Source: VRUE01 sp963824705 | GTDB taxonomy: Bacteria; Actinomycetota; Thermoleophilia; Solirubrobacterales; 70-9 | Direction of reading: 5' to 3' | Assembly: GCA_963824705.1 (NCBI GenBank) | Contig: CAWGQE010000003.1 | Span: 1,612,001 to 1,676,000, forward strand | Length of the DNA: 64,000 bases | Part shown: piece after piece, positions 8,169 to 16,464 of the stretch | How positions within the stretch are numbered: position 1 is the first letter of the stretch | Layout: every line of letters begins with the position of its first letter | Translations under genes and position numbers: made by a program | Notes under the pieces: generated by a model | Database searches by the model: none | What the model saw: the letters and a program-made list of their open reading frames with translations, nothing else | What the model was told of the DNA's origin: nothing

Positions 8169-9854
8169 ATGGGGTTCGCCGGGACTATGGACATCAATCT
8201 CTTCGACTACTTCGACGGAGCGGGAGGCGAGGCTGGCACCCAGTCGCACTGGGCCCTGCGGGCGCCCTACCGGCCACACCAGCGCTTCGACCTGATGCTG
8301 GTGCCACGCTCGCCGGACTGGCGGGAGGATCGCGGCGCCCGCGACGATCTGGAGAGGATCGAGGGGCTGGACTGGGTCGAGGCGGTCCAATCGGACGGCG
8401 GCCAGGTCTGGCTGCGCCTCGACGACGGCTGGGTCGACCGGCGCGGCTCCGCGCTCGAGCAGGGCGAGGAGGCGGTGGCGGGCTGCGGCGACGTCGCCGC
8501 CGGCAGGCGCTTCGCGCTCAACTTCTGGGACGCCAACTCGACCAAGGCGCTGCACATCGGCCACCTGCGCAACCTGGCGCTGGGCAACGCGCTGGGCAAC
8601 GCGCTGGGCGAAGCCGGCGGCGAGATCGAGCGGCGCAGCATCATCTGCGACGTCGGCCGCAGCATGGGCGAGGCGATGGCGGGGGTCGTGCGCAGCGGCA
8701 AGTACCCGCAGGGGTCGGCGGAGAACGGCGTCAAGTCGGACCACTTCGTCGGCTACTGCTACGCCGACTACGTCAAGAACGGGGCCTCGCTCGGGCTCGC
8801 CGCCGACCACCCCGCCGACTCGCTGACGCGCGAGGTCGACGTGCAAGACGACAGCGCCGACGAGCTGCTGCAGCGCGTGCTGAACGGCGATCAGACGGCG
8901 CTCGAACTGTGGTCGCAGACGCGGGCCTGGGTGATCTCCGGCCAGCGCAAGACGCTGGCCCGGCTCGGCATCCACTTCGACCGCGTCTTCTTCGAGTCCG
9001 ACTTCCTGCCCGAGGTGGCCGAGCTGACCGAGCTCGGGCTGCAGGAGGGAACCCTGGAGAAGCGGGTCGACGGCACGGTGATCTACATGACCGGCCGCGA
9101 GGAGCTGGAGGAAATGCCGCTGGTGCGCTCCGACGGGGTACCGACCCAGCACATGCGCGCACTTGCCTACTGGCTGGCCGACACCGGCCTCGACGGCACG
9201 ACCTCGGTACAGGTCTGCGGCCAGGAGTGGTTCGCCCACGTCACCTGCCGCCGCCAGCTGATGGCCGAGCTGGTCCACACCGACAGCGGCAACGGCTTCC
9301 ACCCCTACCACGACATCTTCCACGGCATGGTCGCGCGCGAACGCGAGAAGATCGCCTCGAGCAAGAAGGACGCGCTGCTGATCGACCACCTGGTGGAATG
9401 GATCGACGAGCAGATCGAGGCCGATGCGGCGCGGGACGCGGTCAGGCGCGGGCATCCCTCTCCCGACAAGGTCGCCTCGCAGGTCGCGCTCGGCTACTTC
9501 CTCCTGCACTCGGCGACCAAGCGGGTCGATTTCGAGCCGGAGAGGCTGCTCGCCGACGACAAGGCGCTCGGCTGGGACCTGGTCAGGGCCCGCTCGCGCA
9601 ACGGCAACGGCGCGACCGACGACGACGCGCCCGAGCTCGACCCCGACTACCGCTTCGCGGTCGTCCAGGCGGAGACCTACGGGCGCCTGCTGGGCCGCGT
9701 CACGGAAACCCTTGAGGTCGCGCCGCTGGCCCGCTACGCATCGCACCTCGCCCGCTGGCAGCTCGAAGAGAAGCGGGCGCCGCACGTGCAGCGCGTCGTC
9801 AACTCGACCCTCGACCGGGCCGCGCGCGGCCTCGGCCTGGAGGCGCCGGCATGA
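8169..9854 (+). CDS. Arginyl-tRNA-synthetase-like class I protein
   Basis: A 561-aa class I synthetase homologue most like ArgRS. The HIGH motif lies at residues 129-132 within DANSTKALHIGHLRN. A KMSKS-like segment, KIASSKKDA, is at about 394-402 in the context HGMVAREREK. A DALR-type anticodon-binding domain occupies roughly 483-558 (LARYASHLARWQLEEKRAPH). The N-terminal ~115 residues are not typical. The gene heads an operon with chorismate-derived, P450 and N-monooxygenase genes, so a biosynthetic or self-resistance role is more likely than housekeeping arginylation. It might load a tRNA for a transferase, or activate an amino acid directly. Starts at 8169 and 8187 are both possible. Confidence 0.78.
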   Translation: MGFAGTMDINLFDYFDGAGGEAGTQSHWALRAPYRPHQRFDLMLVPRSPDWREDRGARDDLERIEGLDWVEAVQSDGGQVWLRLDDGWVDRRGSALEQGEEAVAGCGDVAAGRRFALNFWDANSTKALHIGHLRNLALGNALGNALGEAGGEIERRSIICDVGRSMGEAMAGVVRSGKYPQGSAENGVKSDHFVGYCYADYVKNGASLGLAADHPADSLTREVDVQDDSADELLQRVLNGDQTALELWSQTRAWVISGQRKTLARLGIHFDRVFFESDFLPEVAELTELGLQEGTLEKRVDGTVIYMTGREELEEMPLVRSDGVPTQHMRALAYWLADTGLDGTTSVQVCGQEWFAHVTCRRQLMAELVHTDSGNGFHPYHDIFHGMVAREREKIASSKKDALLIDHLVEWIDEQIEADAARDAVRRGHPSPDKVASQVALGYFLLHSATKRVDFEPERLLADDKALGWDLVRARSRNGNGATDDDAPELDPDYRFAVVQAETYGRLLGRVTETLEVAPLARYASHLARWQLEEKRAPHVQRVVNSTLDRAARGLGLEAPA

Positions 9855-12007
9855 GGACCCTGCTCGTCGACAACCACGACTCCTACACCTACAACGTCTT
9901 CCATCTGCTGGCCGGGGTCAGCGGCGAGGAGCCGATCGTCGTCGACAACGACGCCGTCTCCTGGCGGGCGCTCTCGCGCTGGGACTTCGACGCGATCGTC
10001 CTCTCCCCCGGTCCCGGCAACCCGCAGCGCTGGCACGACTTCTGCGTCTGCAACGACATCCTCCGCCACAGCGAGATCCCGGTGCTGGGCATCTGCCTCG
10101 GCCACCAGGGGCTCGGTCAGATGCTCGCCGGCAAGGTCAGCAGCGCGCCGGAGGCAATGCACGGGCGGCTCAGCCGCATCCACCACTCCGAGGACGGGCT
10201 CTTCGCCGGCATCCCCCAGGACTTCCCGGTCGTCCGCTACCACTCCCTGGCAATCACCGACATGGGGCCCGACGGCAACGTCTCCGCCTGGGCCGACGAC
10301 GGCGTCGTGATGGGGATCGAACACCGCCGCCGGCCGATGTGGGGCGTCCAGTTCCACCCCGAGTCGATCGCCACCGAGCACGGCGCCAGGCTGGTCGAGA
10401 ACTTCTACGACCTCGCCCGCCGGCAGCGCTCGCCGCGCTGGCGCGGCGCCAAGCGACCCCTCCAGCCGCCGTCGCGCAGCGTGGCGCGGCGCGTCCGCAG
10501 CGGCGGCGAGAGCGAGCTGCGGCTGCGCACGATCCCCGGCGAACCCTCGACCGAGGCGCTCTTCGAACGCCTCTTCGGCGCTGCCGAGCACGCCTTCTGG
10601 CTCGACAGCGCCGACGCGCCGACGCGGCTCGCGCAGCGCTCCTTCCTCGGCACCAGCGCCGGCCCCGGCCGCTGCGTCCTGGAGTACGACGTCGAGTCCG
10701 GAGCCACGATCCGGCACGGCGCCGACGGCGCGACCAGCGAGCGCGCCTCGATCTTCGACTTGCTCGACCGCGGGCTCGCGGGGCACGCGATCGAGCCACC
10801 CCCCGCCGACCTGCCGCCTGGACTGATGGGCGGCTTCGTCGGCTATCTCGGCTACGAGCTGAAGGCGGACTGCGGCTCGCCAAACGTGCATCGGTCCGAC
10901 ATGCCCGATGCAGTGATGATGCTCGCCAACCGCCTCGTCGCCGTTGACCACGTGCGTAGAAGGACGCATGTTGTCGCGCTCTGCCATGGCGACGAGGCGG
11001 AAGCCGAGATCTGGCTCGACGAGGCCGAGGAGGCGGTGCGCGAGATCGTCGCCGACCCGCCCGAGCCGGCGACGCCGCTCGCGCTCAGCGAGGGTCCGGG
11101 CGACTCCCACGTCAGCTTCCGCTGCGGTCGCGGGCGTGAGCAGTACCTGGCGGACATCGAACGCAGCCAGGCGGAGCTCGCCGCCGGCGAGTCCTACGAG
11201 GTCTGCCTCACCGACCAGATCTCGACCGATGCAAGCCCCGACCCCTTCGACCTCTACCGGCTGCTGCGGCGGCGCAACCCGGCCCCCTTCGCGGCCTACC
11301 TGAAGCTCGGCGAGATGGCGGTCGTCAGCTCCTCGCCCGAGCGCTTCCTCTCGGTCGACCGCGATCGCCAGGTCGAGGCGCGGCCGATCAAGGGCACGAC
11401 GTCGCGCTCCGCCGACCCCGAGCGCGACGAGGCGCTGCGCGCCGAGCTGACCGAAGACGAGAAGACCTACGCCGAGCACCTGATGATCGTCGACCTCTTG
11501 CGCAACGACCTCGGCCGCGTCTGCGAGGTCGGCAGCGTCGGCGTCCCCGAGCTGATGATCGTCGAGGACTACGCGACGGTGCACCAGCTGATCTCCACGG
11601 TCAGCGGCGTGCTCGATCCGAACCGCAGCGCCGCGGAGTGCGCCCGCGCCTGTTTCCCGGGCGGCTCGATGACCGGCGCGCCCAAGGAGCGCACGATGGA
11701 GATCATCGACGACCTCGAGGACGAGGCGCGGGGCGTCTACTCCGGGGCGATCGGCTGGTTCGGGGTCGACGGCGCGATGGACCTCAGCATCGTCATCCGC
11801 ACGATCGTGATGCGACCCGGCCGCACGACGATCGGGGCCGGCGGCGCGATCGTCATGCAGTCCGACCCCGAGGACGAGTTCGACGAGATCCTGCTCAAGG
11901 CGAGGGCGCCGATGGCGACGATCGCCGAGGCGGTCACCGGCAGCGCCGCGCCGGAGGCCTGGTCGGTGGAGCTGGAGCCGCAGGCGGAGGCCGCCGGGGT
12001 CCGATGA
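9851..12007 (+). CDS. pabAB: PabA-PabB fusion, aminodeoxychorismate/anthranilate synthase type
   Basis: A 718-aa fusion overlapping the previous gene by ATGA. The N-terminal class I glutamine amidotransferase has the nucleophile Cys82 in GICLGHQG and the late motif QFHPES. The C-terminal chorismate-binding domain shows SSSPERFL, RPIKGTTSR and GGSMTGAPKERTMEIID. The amidotransferase-first order matches the fused 4-amino-4-deoxychorismate synthases of antibiotic pathways such as chloramphenicol and candicidin. The product is inferred to be 4-amino-4-deoxychorismate, supported by the mutase three genes downstream. Anthranilate synthase is the main alternative. Confidence 0.85.
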   Translation: MRTLLVDNHDSYTYNVFHLLAGVSGEEPIVVDNDAVSWRALSRWDFDAIVLSPGPGNPQRWHDFCVCNDILRHSEIPVLGICLGHQGLGQMLAGKVSSAPEAMHGRLSRIHHSEDGLFAGIPQDFPVVRYHSLAITDMGPDGNVSAWADDGVVMGIEHRRRPMWGVQFHPESIATEHGARLVENFYDLARRQRSPRWRGAKRPLQPPSRSVARRVRSGGESELRLRTIPGEPSTEALFERLFGAAEHAFWLDSADAPTRLAQRSFLGTSAGPGRCVLEYDVESGATIRHGADGATSERASIFDLLDRGLAGHAIEPPPADLPPGLMGGFVGYLGYELKADCGSPNVHRSDMPDAVMMLANRLVAVDHVRRRTHVVALCHGDEAEAEIWLDEAEEAVREIVADPPEPATPLALSEGPGDSHVSFRCGRGREQYLADIERSQAELAAGESYEVCLTDQISTDASPDPFDLYRLLRRRNPAPFAAYLKLGEMAVVSSSPERFLSVDRDRQVEARPIKGTTSRSADPERDEALRAELTEDEKTYAEHLMIVDLLRNDLGRVCEVGSVGVPELMIVEDYATVHQLISTVSGVLDPNRSAAECARACFPGGSMTGAPKERTMEIIDDLEDEARGVYSGAIGWFGVDGAMDLSIVIRTIVMRPGRTTIGAGGAIVMQSDPEDEFDEILLKARAPMATIAEAVTGSAAPEAWSVELEPQAEAAGVR

Positions 12008-12459
12008 GCGTGCGGGCGGCGACGGTCGACGATGCGCCGGCGGTGGCGAACGCGGTCGAAGCTCTGCTGATCGAGCTCGGCGGCGAGCGACCATCGGCCA
12101 CGGCGCTCGAGGAAGGGGCGCGCCGCCTCGCCGAGGACCCGAGCGCGGGGGCGCTGCTCGTCGCCGAGGACGAGGGCCGGGTCGTCGGCATCCTCGCCGC
12201 GAGCTGGCAGTACGCGATCCACGTGCCCGGGCGCTACGGCACGATCCAGGATCTCTGGGTCCATCCCGACTGGCGCAGCAGGGCGCTCGGCCACGAGCTG
12301 GTCCTCGCCCTGGTGCGGCGGGCGGCCGACGCCGGCGTGCCGCGCCTCGAGGTCGGCCTGCCGCAGGAGAGCTTCGCCGGGCTCGGCGCCACCGAACGCT
12401 TCTACCGCGAGAACGACTTCACGCCCCTCGGCCCGAGGATGCGGCGGCTGCTCTCATGA
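12004..12459 (+). CDS. GNAT N-acetyltransferase
   Basis: A 151-aa protein with GNAT features: an N-terminal MSVRAATVDDAPAV strand-helix, the core IQDLWVHPDWRSRALGHELV (motif A, an acetyl-CoA loop of the R/Q-x-x-G-x-G/A type, here RSRALG) and the C-terminal FYRENDFTPLG segment. It overlaps both neighbours by ATGA, so it is translated within the operon. It probably acetylates an amine of the pathway product or an intermediate. Together with the following deacetylase-like gene this suggests an acetyl protecting-group or self-resistance cycle; that is inference. Confidence 0.8.
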   Translation: MSVRAATVDDAPAVANAVEALLIELGGERPSATALEEGARRLAEDPSAGALLVAEDEGRVVGILAASWQYAIHVPGRYGTIQDLWVHPDWRSRALGHELVLALVRRAADAGVPRLEVGLPQESFAGLGATERFYRENDFTPLGPRMRRLLS

Positions 12460-13433
12460 GCGAGGAGCTGCTGATGATCGAGCAGCGCGGCGGCCACCGC
12501 AACGGCGCCCCCTGGATCCTCGAAGGCGGCCGCAAGCTGCCCGGCATGGACGACCGGCGGCGGATGACCGAGGTGCGCAACGGGTTGGTCTGCCACGCGC
12601 GCGTGCGGCCCGTCGATGCCGACGCGGCGACGGCGGAGGTCGAGCAGACGCTGGCCGAGCTGCACGACGACGGCTACCTGGAGACGCTGCGCGAGATCCG
12701 CTCCGAGGAGCCGGTGGTGATGCCGGAGCTGGCGGCGCCGGGGCTGCCGCCCGACATCCCCGTCTGCGCCGGCCTCGTCGCCGCCGCCCACGAGGGCGTG
12801 CGCACGGCGATCACCGCGGCGGCCCGCCTGGTCGGCGGAGCGCGCTTCTCCTACGCGCTCTGCCGCCCGCCCGGCCACCACGCCGGCCCCGACTGGTTCG
12901 CCGGCTACTGCTACCTCAACTCCGCTGCGGCGGCGGCGCTGACCCTGCGCGAGGGCGGCCTCGGGCCGGTCGGCATCCTCGACCTCGACCTGCACTACCC
13001 GAACGGCACCGCGGCGATCGTCGCCAAGATGGACGGCGCCAGGCTGCACTCGCTGCACGCCTGGCCGGTGACCAACGTCGCCGCTCAGACGGTGACCCCG
13101 AGCAGCGAACGCGAACGGGTCGTCGAGTTCACCGGCAGCCCCAACGCCGCGACCTACCTGGACGCGGTCGCCCGCTCGATCGACTCCCTCGCAAAGACCT
13201 CCGGGGCCCTGGTCGTCTCGCTCGGCTACGACACGGTCGAGGGCGACCCACACGGGAGCTGGGGCTTCTCGCCGACGATCTTCGCCCAGATCGGCCGCCT
13301 GCTGGCCGCCTCGGGGCTGCCGGTCTGCATCGTCCAGGAGGGCGGCTACGCCCTGCACACCCTCGCCGCCTGCAGCTACGCCTTCGCCGCCGGGCTGCTC
13401 GACGAGCCGGTCGAGGAGGTCCTGGCGGCATGA
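12456..13433 (+). CDS. HDAC-like / acetylpolyamine amidohydrolase family protein
   Basis: A 325-aa arginase-deacetylase-fold protein. Family landmarks are RPPGHHAG (residues 137-144), GYCYLNSAAAAA, the metal-binding run DLDLHYPNGT (176-185, ligands probably D178 and H180), SLGYDTVEGDPHG (third ligand D259) and EGGY with the catalytic Tyr. The usual DxHHGNGT has become DLHYPNGT, so HG is replaced by YP beside the metal. Metal ligands are kept, so amide hydrolysis is plausible but the pocket is changed. Overlaps of 4 nt on both sides place it in the operon next to the acetyltransferase. It may remove an N-acetyl group late in biosynthesis. Confidence 0.82.
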   Translation: MSEELLMIEQRGGHRNGAPWILEGGRKLPGMDDRRRMTEVRNGLVCHARVRPVDADAATAEVEQTLAELHDDGYLETLREIRSEEPVVMPELAAPGLPPDIPVCAGLVAAAHEGVRTAITAAARLVGGARFSYALCRPPGHHAGPDWFAGYCYLNSAAAAALTLREGGLGPVGILDLDLHYPNGTAAIVAKMDGARLHSLHAWPVTNVAAQTVTPSSERERVVEFTGSPNAATYLDAVARSIDSLAKTSGALVVSLGYDTVEGDPHGSWGFSPTIFAQIGRLLAASGLPVCIVQEGGYALHTLAACSYAFAAGLLDEPVEEVLAA

Positions 13434-13741
13434 ATCAGAACGGGCTGGAGCCGCACCGCCGTCGCCTCGACGGGCTCGACGACGAGATCGCCCGCCTGCT
13501 CGGCGAGCGCTTCGAGGTCTGCCGGGACATCGCCCGCTACAAGCTCGCCCACGACATCCCGATGATGCAACCGGACCGGGTCGTCGCCGTTCGCGAGCGC
13601 TACCTGGCGCGGGGCGCGGAGGCAGAGCTGCCCGCCGAGTTCACGGTCGACCTCTTCGAGCTGCTGATCGCCGCCACCTGCAAGGAGGAGGACGAGCTGA
13701 TGGCGGCACTCGAGACTTCCTCAGAGGGCGGGGACGCATGA
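13430..13741 (+). CDS. AroQ-type mutase, probably 4-amino-4-deoxychorismate mutase (PapB-like)
   Basis: A 103-aa all-helical protein of the AroQ fold. The first helix has RRRLDGLDDEIARLLGERFE, the active-site Arg/Lys region is CRDIARYKLAHDIPMMQPDRV, and the third helix is ELLIAATCKEEDELM. The IPMMQPDRV segment resembles mutases of p-aminophenylalanine pathways. With PabAB upstream this predicts conversion of 4-amino-4-deoxychorismate to 4-amino-4-deoxyprephenate. No prephenate-dehydrogenase-like PapC is present here, so the next step is unknown. Plain chorismate mutase or pyruvate lyase activity cannot be excluded. Translation is coupled on both sides by ATGA. Confidence 0.75.
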   Translation: MNQNGLEPHRRRLDGLDDEIARLLGERFEVCRDIARYKLAHDIPMMQPDRVVAVRERYLARGAEAELPAEFTVDLFELLIAATCKEEDELMAALETSSEGGDA

Positions 13742-15132
13742 AGGGAGATGGGAGATACATCCGCAGGACCGGGGGCGGCGCGGGGCTGCCCCCGGGCCCG
13801 CGGATGCCCAGCGCCCTGCAGGCGGTCGGCTGGGCGCGGCGGCCCTACCCGTTCATGAAGCGCTGCCAGGAGCGCTACGGGGATACCTTCACGCTGCGCA
13901 TCCTGCACTCGGGAAGGTGGGTCTTCCTCTGCGATCCCGAGGACGTCAAACGGGTCTTCACCGCCCCGGCGGGCAGCCTCGGCGTCGCCCTCGCCAACCC
14001 GCTGCTGCTGCCGGTGCTGGGGCCACGCTCGGTGATGCTGCTGGAGGAACCGGCGCACATGACCCGGCGGCGCCTGATGCTGCCGCCCTTCCACGGCAAG
14101 CGGATGGGGGGCGATGCCGAGATGATGGCCGAGGTGACGCGCAGCCGGGTGCGGAGCTGGCCGGCCGGCGAGCCGTTCGAGCTCTGGCCGCACATGCAGG
14201 CGATCACCCAGGAGGTGATCGTGCGCTCGGTCTTCGGTCCCGACCCGGAGGAAAGGCTGGGGAGCTTGCGGACCTTGCTGCACCGGCTGACCGCGGCGCT
14301 CAACGAGCCGCGGCGGCTGAGCATGGCGGCGGCGCTGGGCCCTCGCTGGCTCGCCCGCAGCGGAGGATTCCGCGCCGCGATGGCGCCGGTCGAAGCGGCC
14401 CTGCTGGAGGAGGTCGACAGACGGAGGCGCGCGGGCGAGAGCAGCCCGCAGGACATCGTCTCGATCCTGATCGAGGCCCGCTACGAGGACGGCTCGCCGC
14501 TGAGCGACGAGGAGATGCGCGACGAACTGATGACGCTGCTCACCGACGGCCCGACCTCCTCCTCGCTGGCCTGGGTGTTCGAGCGACTGCTGCGCCACCC
14601 CGAGAAGCTGGAGAGGCTGCAGGCGGAGGTCGTCGCCGGCGAGGAGACCGCCTATATGGACGCCGTGGTGCAGGAGACGCTGCGCCTCTGCCCGCCGGTG
14701 CCTGTCGTGGTCCGCAGCCTGCTGGAGCCGATGGAGCTGGGCGGCCACGAGCTGCCCGCCGGCACCGTCGTCGCCCCCTGCGTCTACCTGATCCATCGCA
14801 ACGAGGAGATCTACCCCAATCCACGCCACTTCCTGCCCGAGCGCTTCCTCGGGCAGTCCCCCGGCACCTACACCTGGATCCCCTTCGGCGGCGGCACGCG
14901 GCGCTGCCTCGCCGCCAGCTACGCCGAACTGGAGATGAAGCGCGTCCTGCGCACGGTGCTGAGCGAGGTCGAGCTGCGTCCCGCCGATTCCGACTCCGAG
15001 CGGGCGCGGAGGAGCGCGATCTCCTTCAGCCCCGACAAGCGCGGTCGCGTCGTCGCCGAGCCGTGCACGCCCGTGCCCGTGCCCGTCCCCAGCCCGGCAG
15101 AGCCATGGCAGCCGAGTCCGATCTACTCGTAG
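13738..15132 (+). CDS. Cytochrome P450
   Basis: A 464-aa P450. The I-helix oxygen-activation segment is TDGPTSS (269-275), the K-helix ExxR is ETLR (313-316), and the heme-binding loop FGGGTRRC places the ligand Cys at 390. There is no membrane anchor, so the enzyme should be soluble and depend on an external ferredoxin system; none is encoded nearby. It overlaps the mutase gene by 4 nt and the next gene by 28 nt. A role in hydroxylating or coupling the pathway intermediate is inferred from context. Confidence 0.92.
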   Translation: MKGDGRYIRRTGGGAGLPPGPRMPSALQAVGWARRPYPFMKRCQERYGDTFTLRILHSGRWVFLCDPEDVKRVFTAPAGSLGVALANPLLLPVLGPRSVMLLEEPAHMTRRRLMLPPFHGKRMGGDAEMMAEVTRSRVRSWPAGEPFELWPHMQAITQEVIVRSVFGPDPEERLGSLRTLLHRLTAALNEPRRLSMAAALGPRWLARSGGFRAAMAPVEAALLEEVDRRRRAGESSPQDIVSILIEARYEDGSPLSDEEMRDELMTLLTDGPTSSSLAWVFERLLRHPEKLERLQAEVVAGEETAYMDAVVQETLRLCPPVPVVVRSLLEPMELGGHELPAGTVVAPCVYLIHRNEEIYPNPRHFLPERFLGQSPGTYTWIPFGGGTRRCLAASYAELEMKRVLRTVLSEVELRPADSDSERARRSAISFSPDKRGRVVAEPCTPVPVPVPSPAEPWQPSPIYS

Positions 15133-16433
15133 TCGGCGCCGGCGCCAAGGCCGCCGGCATCGCGACCAAGGTCCACGCCTTCAACTCGCTCGGCCTCGGG
15201 CCGGTCTCGCTGAAGATCGTCGAGGGGACCGAGGTCGCCGCCTCCTGGAAGGGGCGCAACGGGATGACCTCGGGCGAGGAGCCGCTGGCGGTGACGCCGA
15301 TCAAGGACGTCGGCTTCCCCTACCAGAGCTTTCGCGAGTTCGGTGAGGCCGGCGAGGCGATCGACGAGCAGGCGATGCGGTTCTCCTGGCAGCGCTACAT
15401 GGTCGCCAGGCGCCGCTACGCGCGCTGGATCGACGCCGGCTCGCCGCAGGTGCGCCATCGCGACTACGGCGAGTACCTGACCTGGGTCCTCTCGCGGGCG
15501 ACCGAGGGCGTCAGCCACGTCGAGGGCCGCGTGACGCGGGTCTCGCTGGAGAAGGGCGAGCGCTGGGCGGTCGAGGTCGAGGAGGCGGACGGGAGCTCGC
15601 GCCACAGCGCGGCGGCGTTGGTCCTGACCGGCCCCGGCGTCCACCGGGCGTTCCCGCACGAGCCGGACATCGCCTCGCGGGTCTTCCACTGCGACAGCCG
15701 GCGCGAGGAGTTCGCGCAGCTGCCGGAGGAGAGCGCCTGCGACGTCGCGATCGTCGGTGGCGGCGAGAGCGCGCTGAGCTGCATGATGTTCCTGCGCGGC
15801 TTCCGCCCCCGCTCCCACTTCACCGTCTACACGCCGATGCTGCCGATGAGCCGCGGCGAGAGCTTCCTCGAGAACCGCGTCTTCTCCAACCCCGACGAGG
15901 TCGGCTGGAGCGCCCTCGACCAGACGACCCGGCGCGACTTCGTCAAGCACTCCGACCGCGGCGTCTTCGACCCGCCGAGCCTGGCGGCGATCGCCTACGA
16001 CGACCGCTGCCGCTTCGTCACCGGCCGCATCACCGACGTCGCCGTCGCGCGCGGCGGCGCCGGCGTGCGCCTCCGTCACGAGTCGCACGAGGGCATCGCC
16101 GGGCCCGAGCACGACTACGTGGTGAACTGCACCGGGTTCGACCTGCTCGCGCAGCTCAGCGACCTCTTCACGGCCGAGACCCGAGCCGAGATCGAGAGTC
16201 GGGTGGGGCAGCTCTGGGGGACCCCGGCGGGCACCGAGGTGCCGATTGGCCGACACCTCGAACTGCGCGGGATGCGGCCGCGACTGCAGATCCCCGGGCT
16301 GGCGGGGCTGAGCCAGGGACCGGGCTTCGCCAACCTCGGCGCCCTGGGGTTGCTGGCCAACCGGGCGCTGCAACCGCTGCTCGAGGGGCGGAAGCCGTCG
16401 TCTGTAACACCTTATATTTCTATAAATACTTGA
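15105..16433 (+). CDS. FAD/NADPH N-monooxygenase-like flavoprotein (SidA/IucD type)
   Basis: A 442-aa flavoprotein. The FAD-binding Rossmann motif VVGAGAKAAG starts at residue 9 and the NADPH motif IVGGGESALS at about 216. The general layout is that of lysine/ornithine N-hydroxylases, in which an amine is converted to a hydroxylamine. ATG 15105 is chosen because it begins MAAESDLLVVGAG and overlaps the P450 end by 28 nt. The C-terminal codons run into an AT-rich promoter-like stretch, and its TGA lies inside a TTGACA box for the next gene. The likely substrate is an amine made by the upstream enzymes. Confidence 0.8.
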   Translation: MAAESDLLVVGAGAKAAGIATKVHAFNSLGLGPVSLKIVEGTEVAASWKGRNGMTSGEEPLAVTPIKDVGFPYQSFREFGEAGEAIDEQAMRFSWQRYMVARRRYARWIDAGSPQVRHRDYGEYLTWVLSRATEGVSHVEGRVTRVSLEKGERWAVEVEEADGSSRHSAAALVLTGPGVHRAFPHEPDIASRVFHCDSRREEFAQLPEESACDVAIVGGGESALSCMMFLRGFRPRSHFTVYTPMLPMSRGESFLENRVFSNPDEVGWSALDQTTRRDFVKHSDRGVFDPPSLAAIAYDDRCRFVTGRITDVAVARGGAGVRLRHESHEGIAGPEHDYVVNCTGFDLLAQLSDLFTAETRAEIESRVGQLWGTPAGTEVPIGRHLELRGMRPRLQIPGLAGLSQGPGFANLGALGLLANRALQPLLEGRKPSSVTPYISINT

Positions 16434-16456
16434 CATAATTTTATTCATCCAATAGG
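16430..16456 (+). promoter_or_regulatory. Promoter for the PQQ-repeat lipoprotein
   Basis: A perfect TTGACA (16430-16435) is followed after 15 nt by AATAGG (16451-16456), in a strikingly AT-rich stretch at the end of the biosynthetic operon. Transcription would start near 16463, almost at the ATG at 16465. That would give a leaderless mRNA, consistent with the lack of a ribosome site before that ATG. Confidence 0.45.
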
Positions 16457-16464
16457 GTCGCGAG

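Noticed and set aside
8169..9854. Housekeeping arginyl-tRNA synthetase.
   Set aside because: Not excluded, but less likely: altered KMSKS-like loop, odd N-terminus and overlap with a biosynthetic gene set.
9734..12094. A 786-codon minus-strand frame.
   Set aside because: Opposite the PabAB fusion, whose catalytic motifs are unambiguous.
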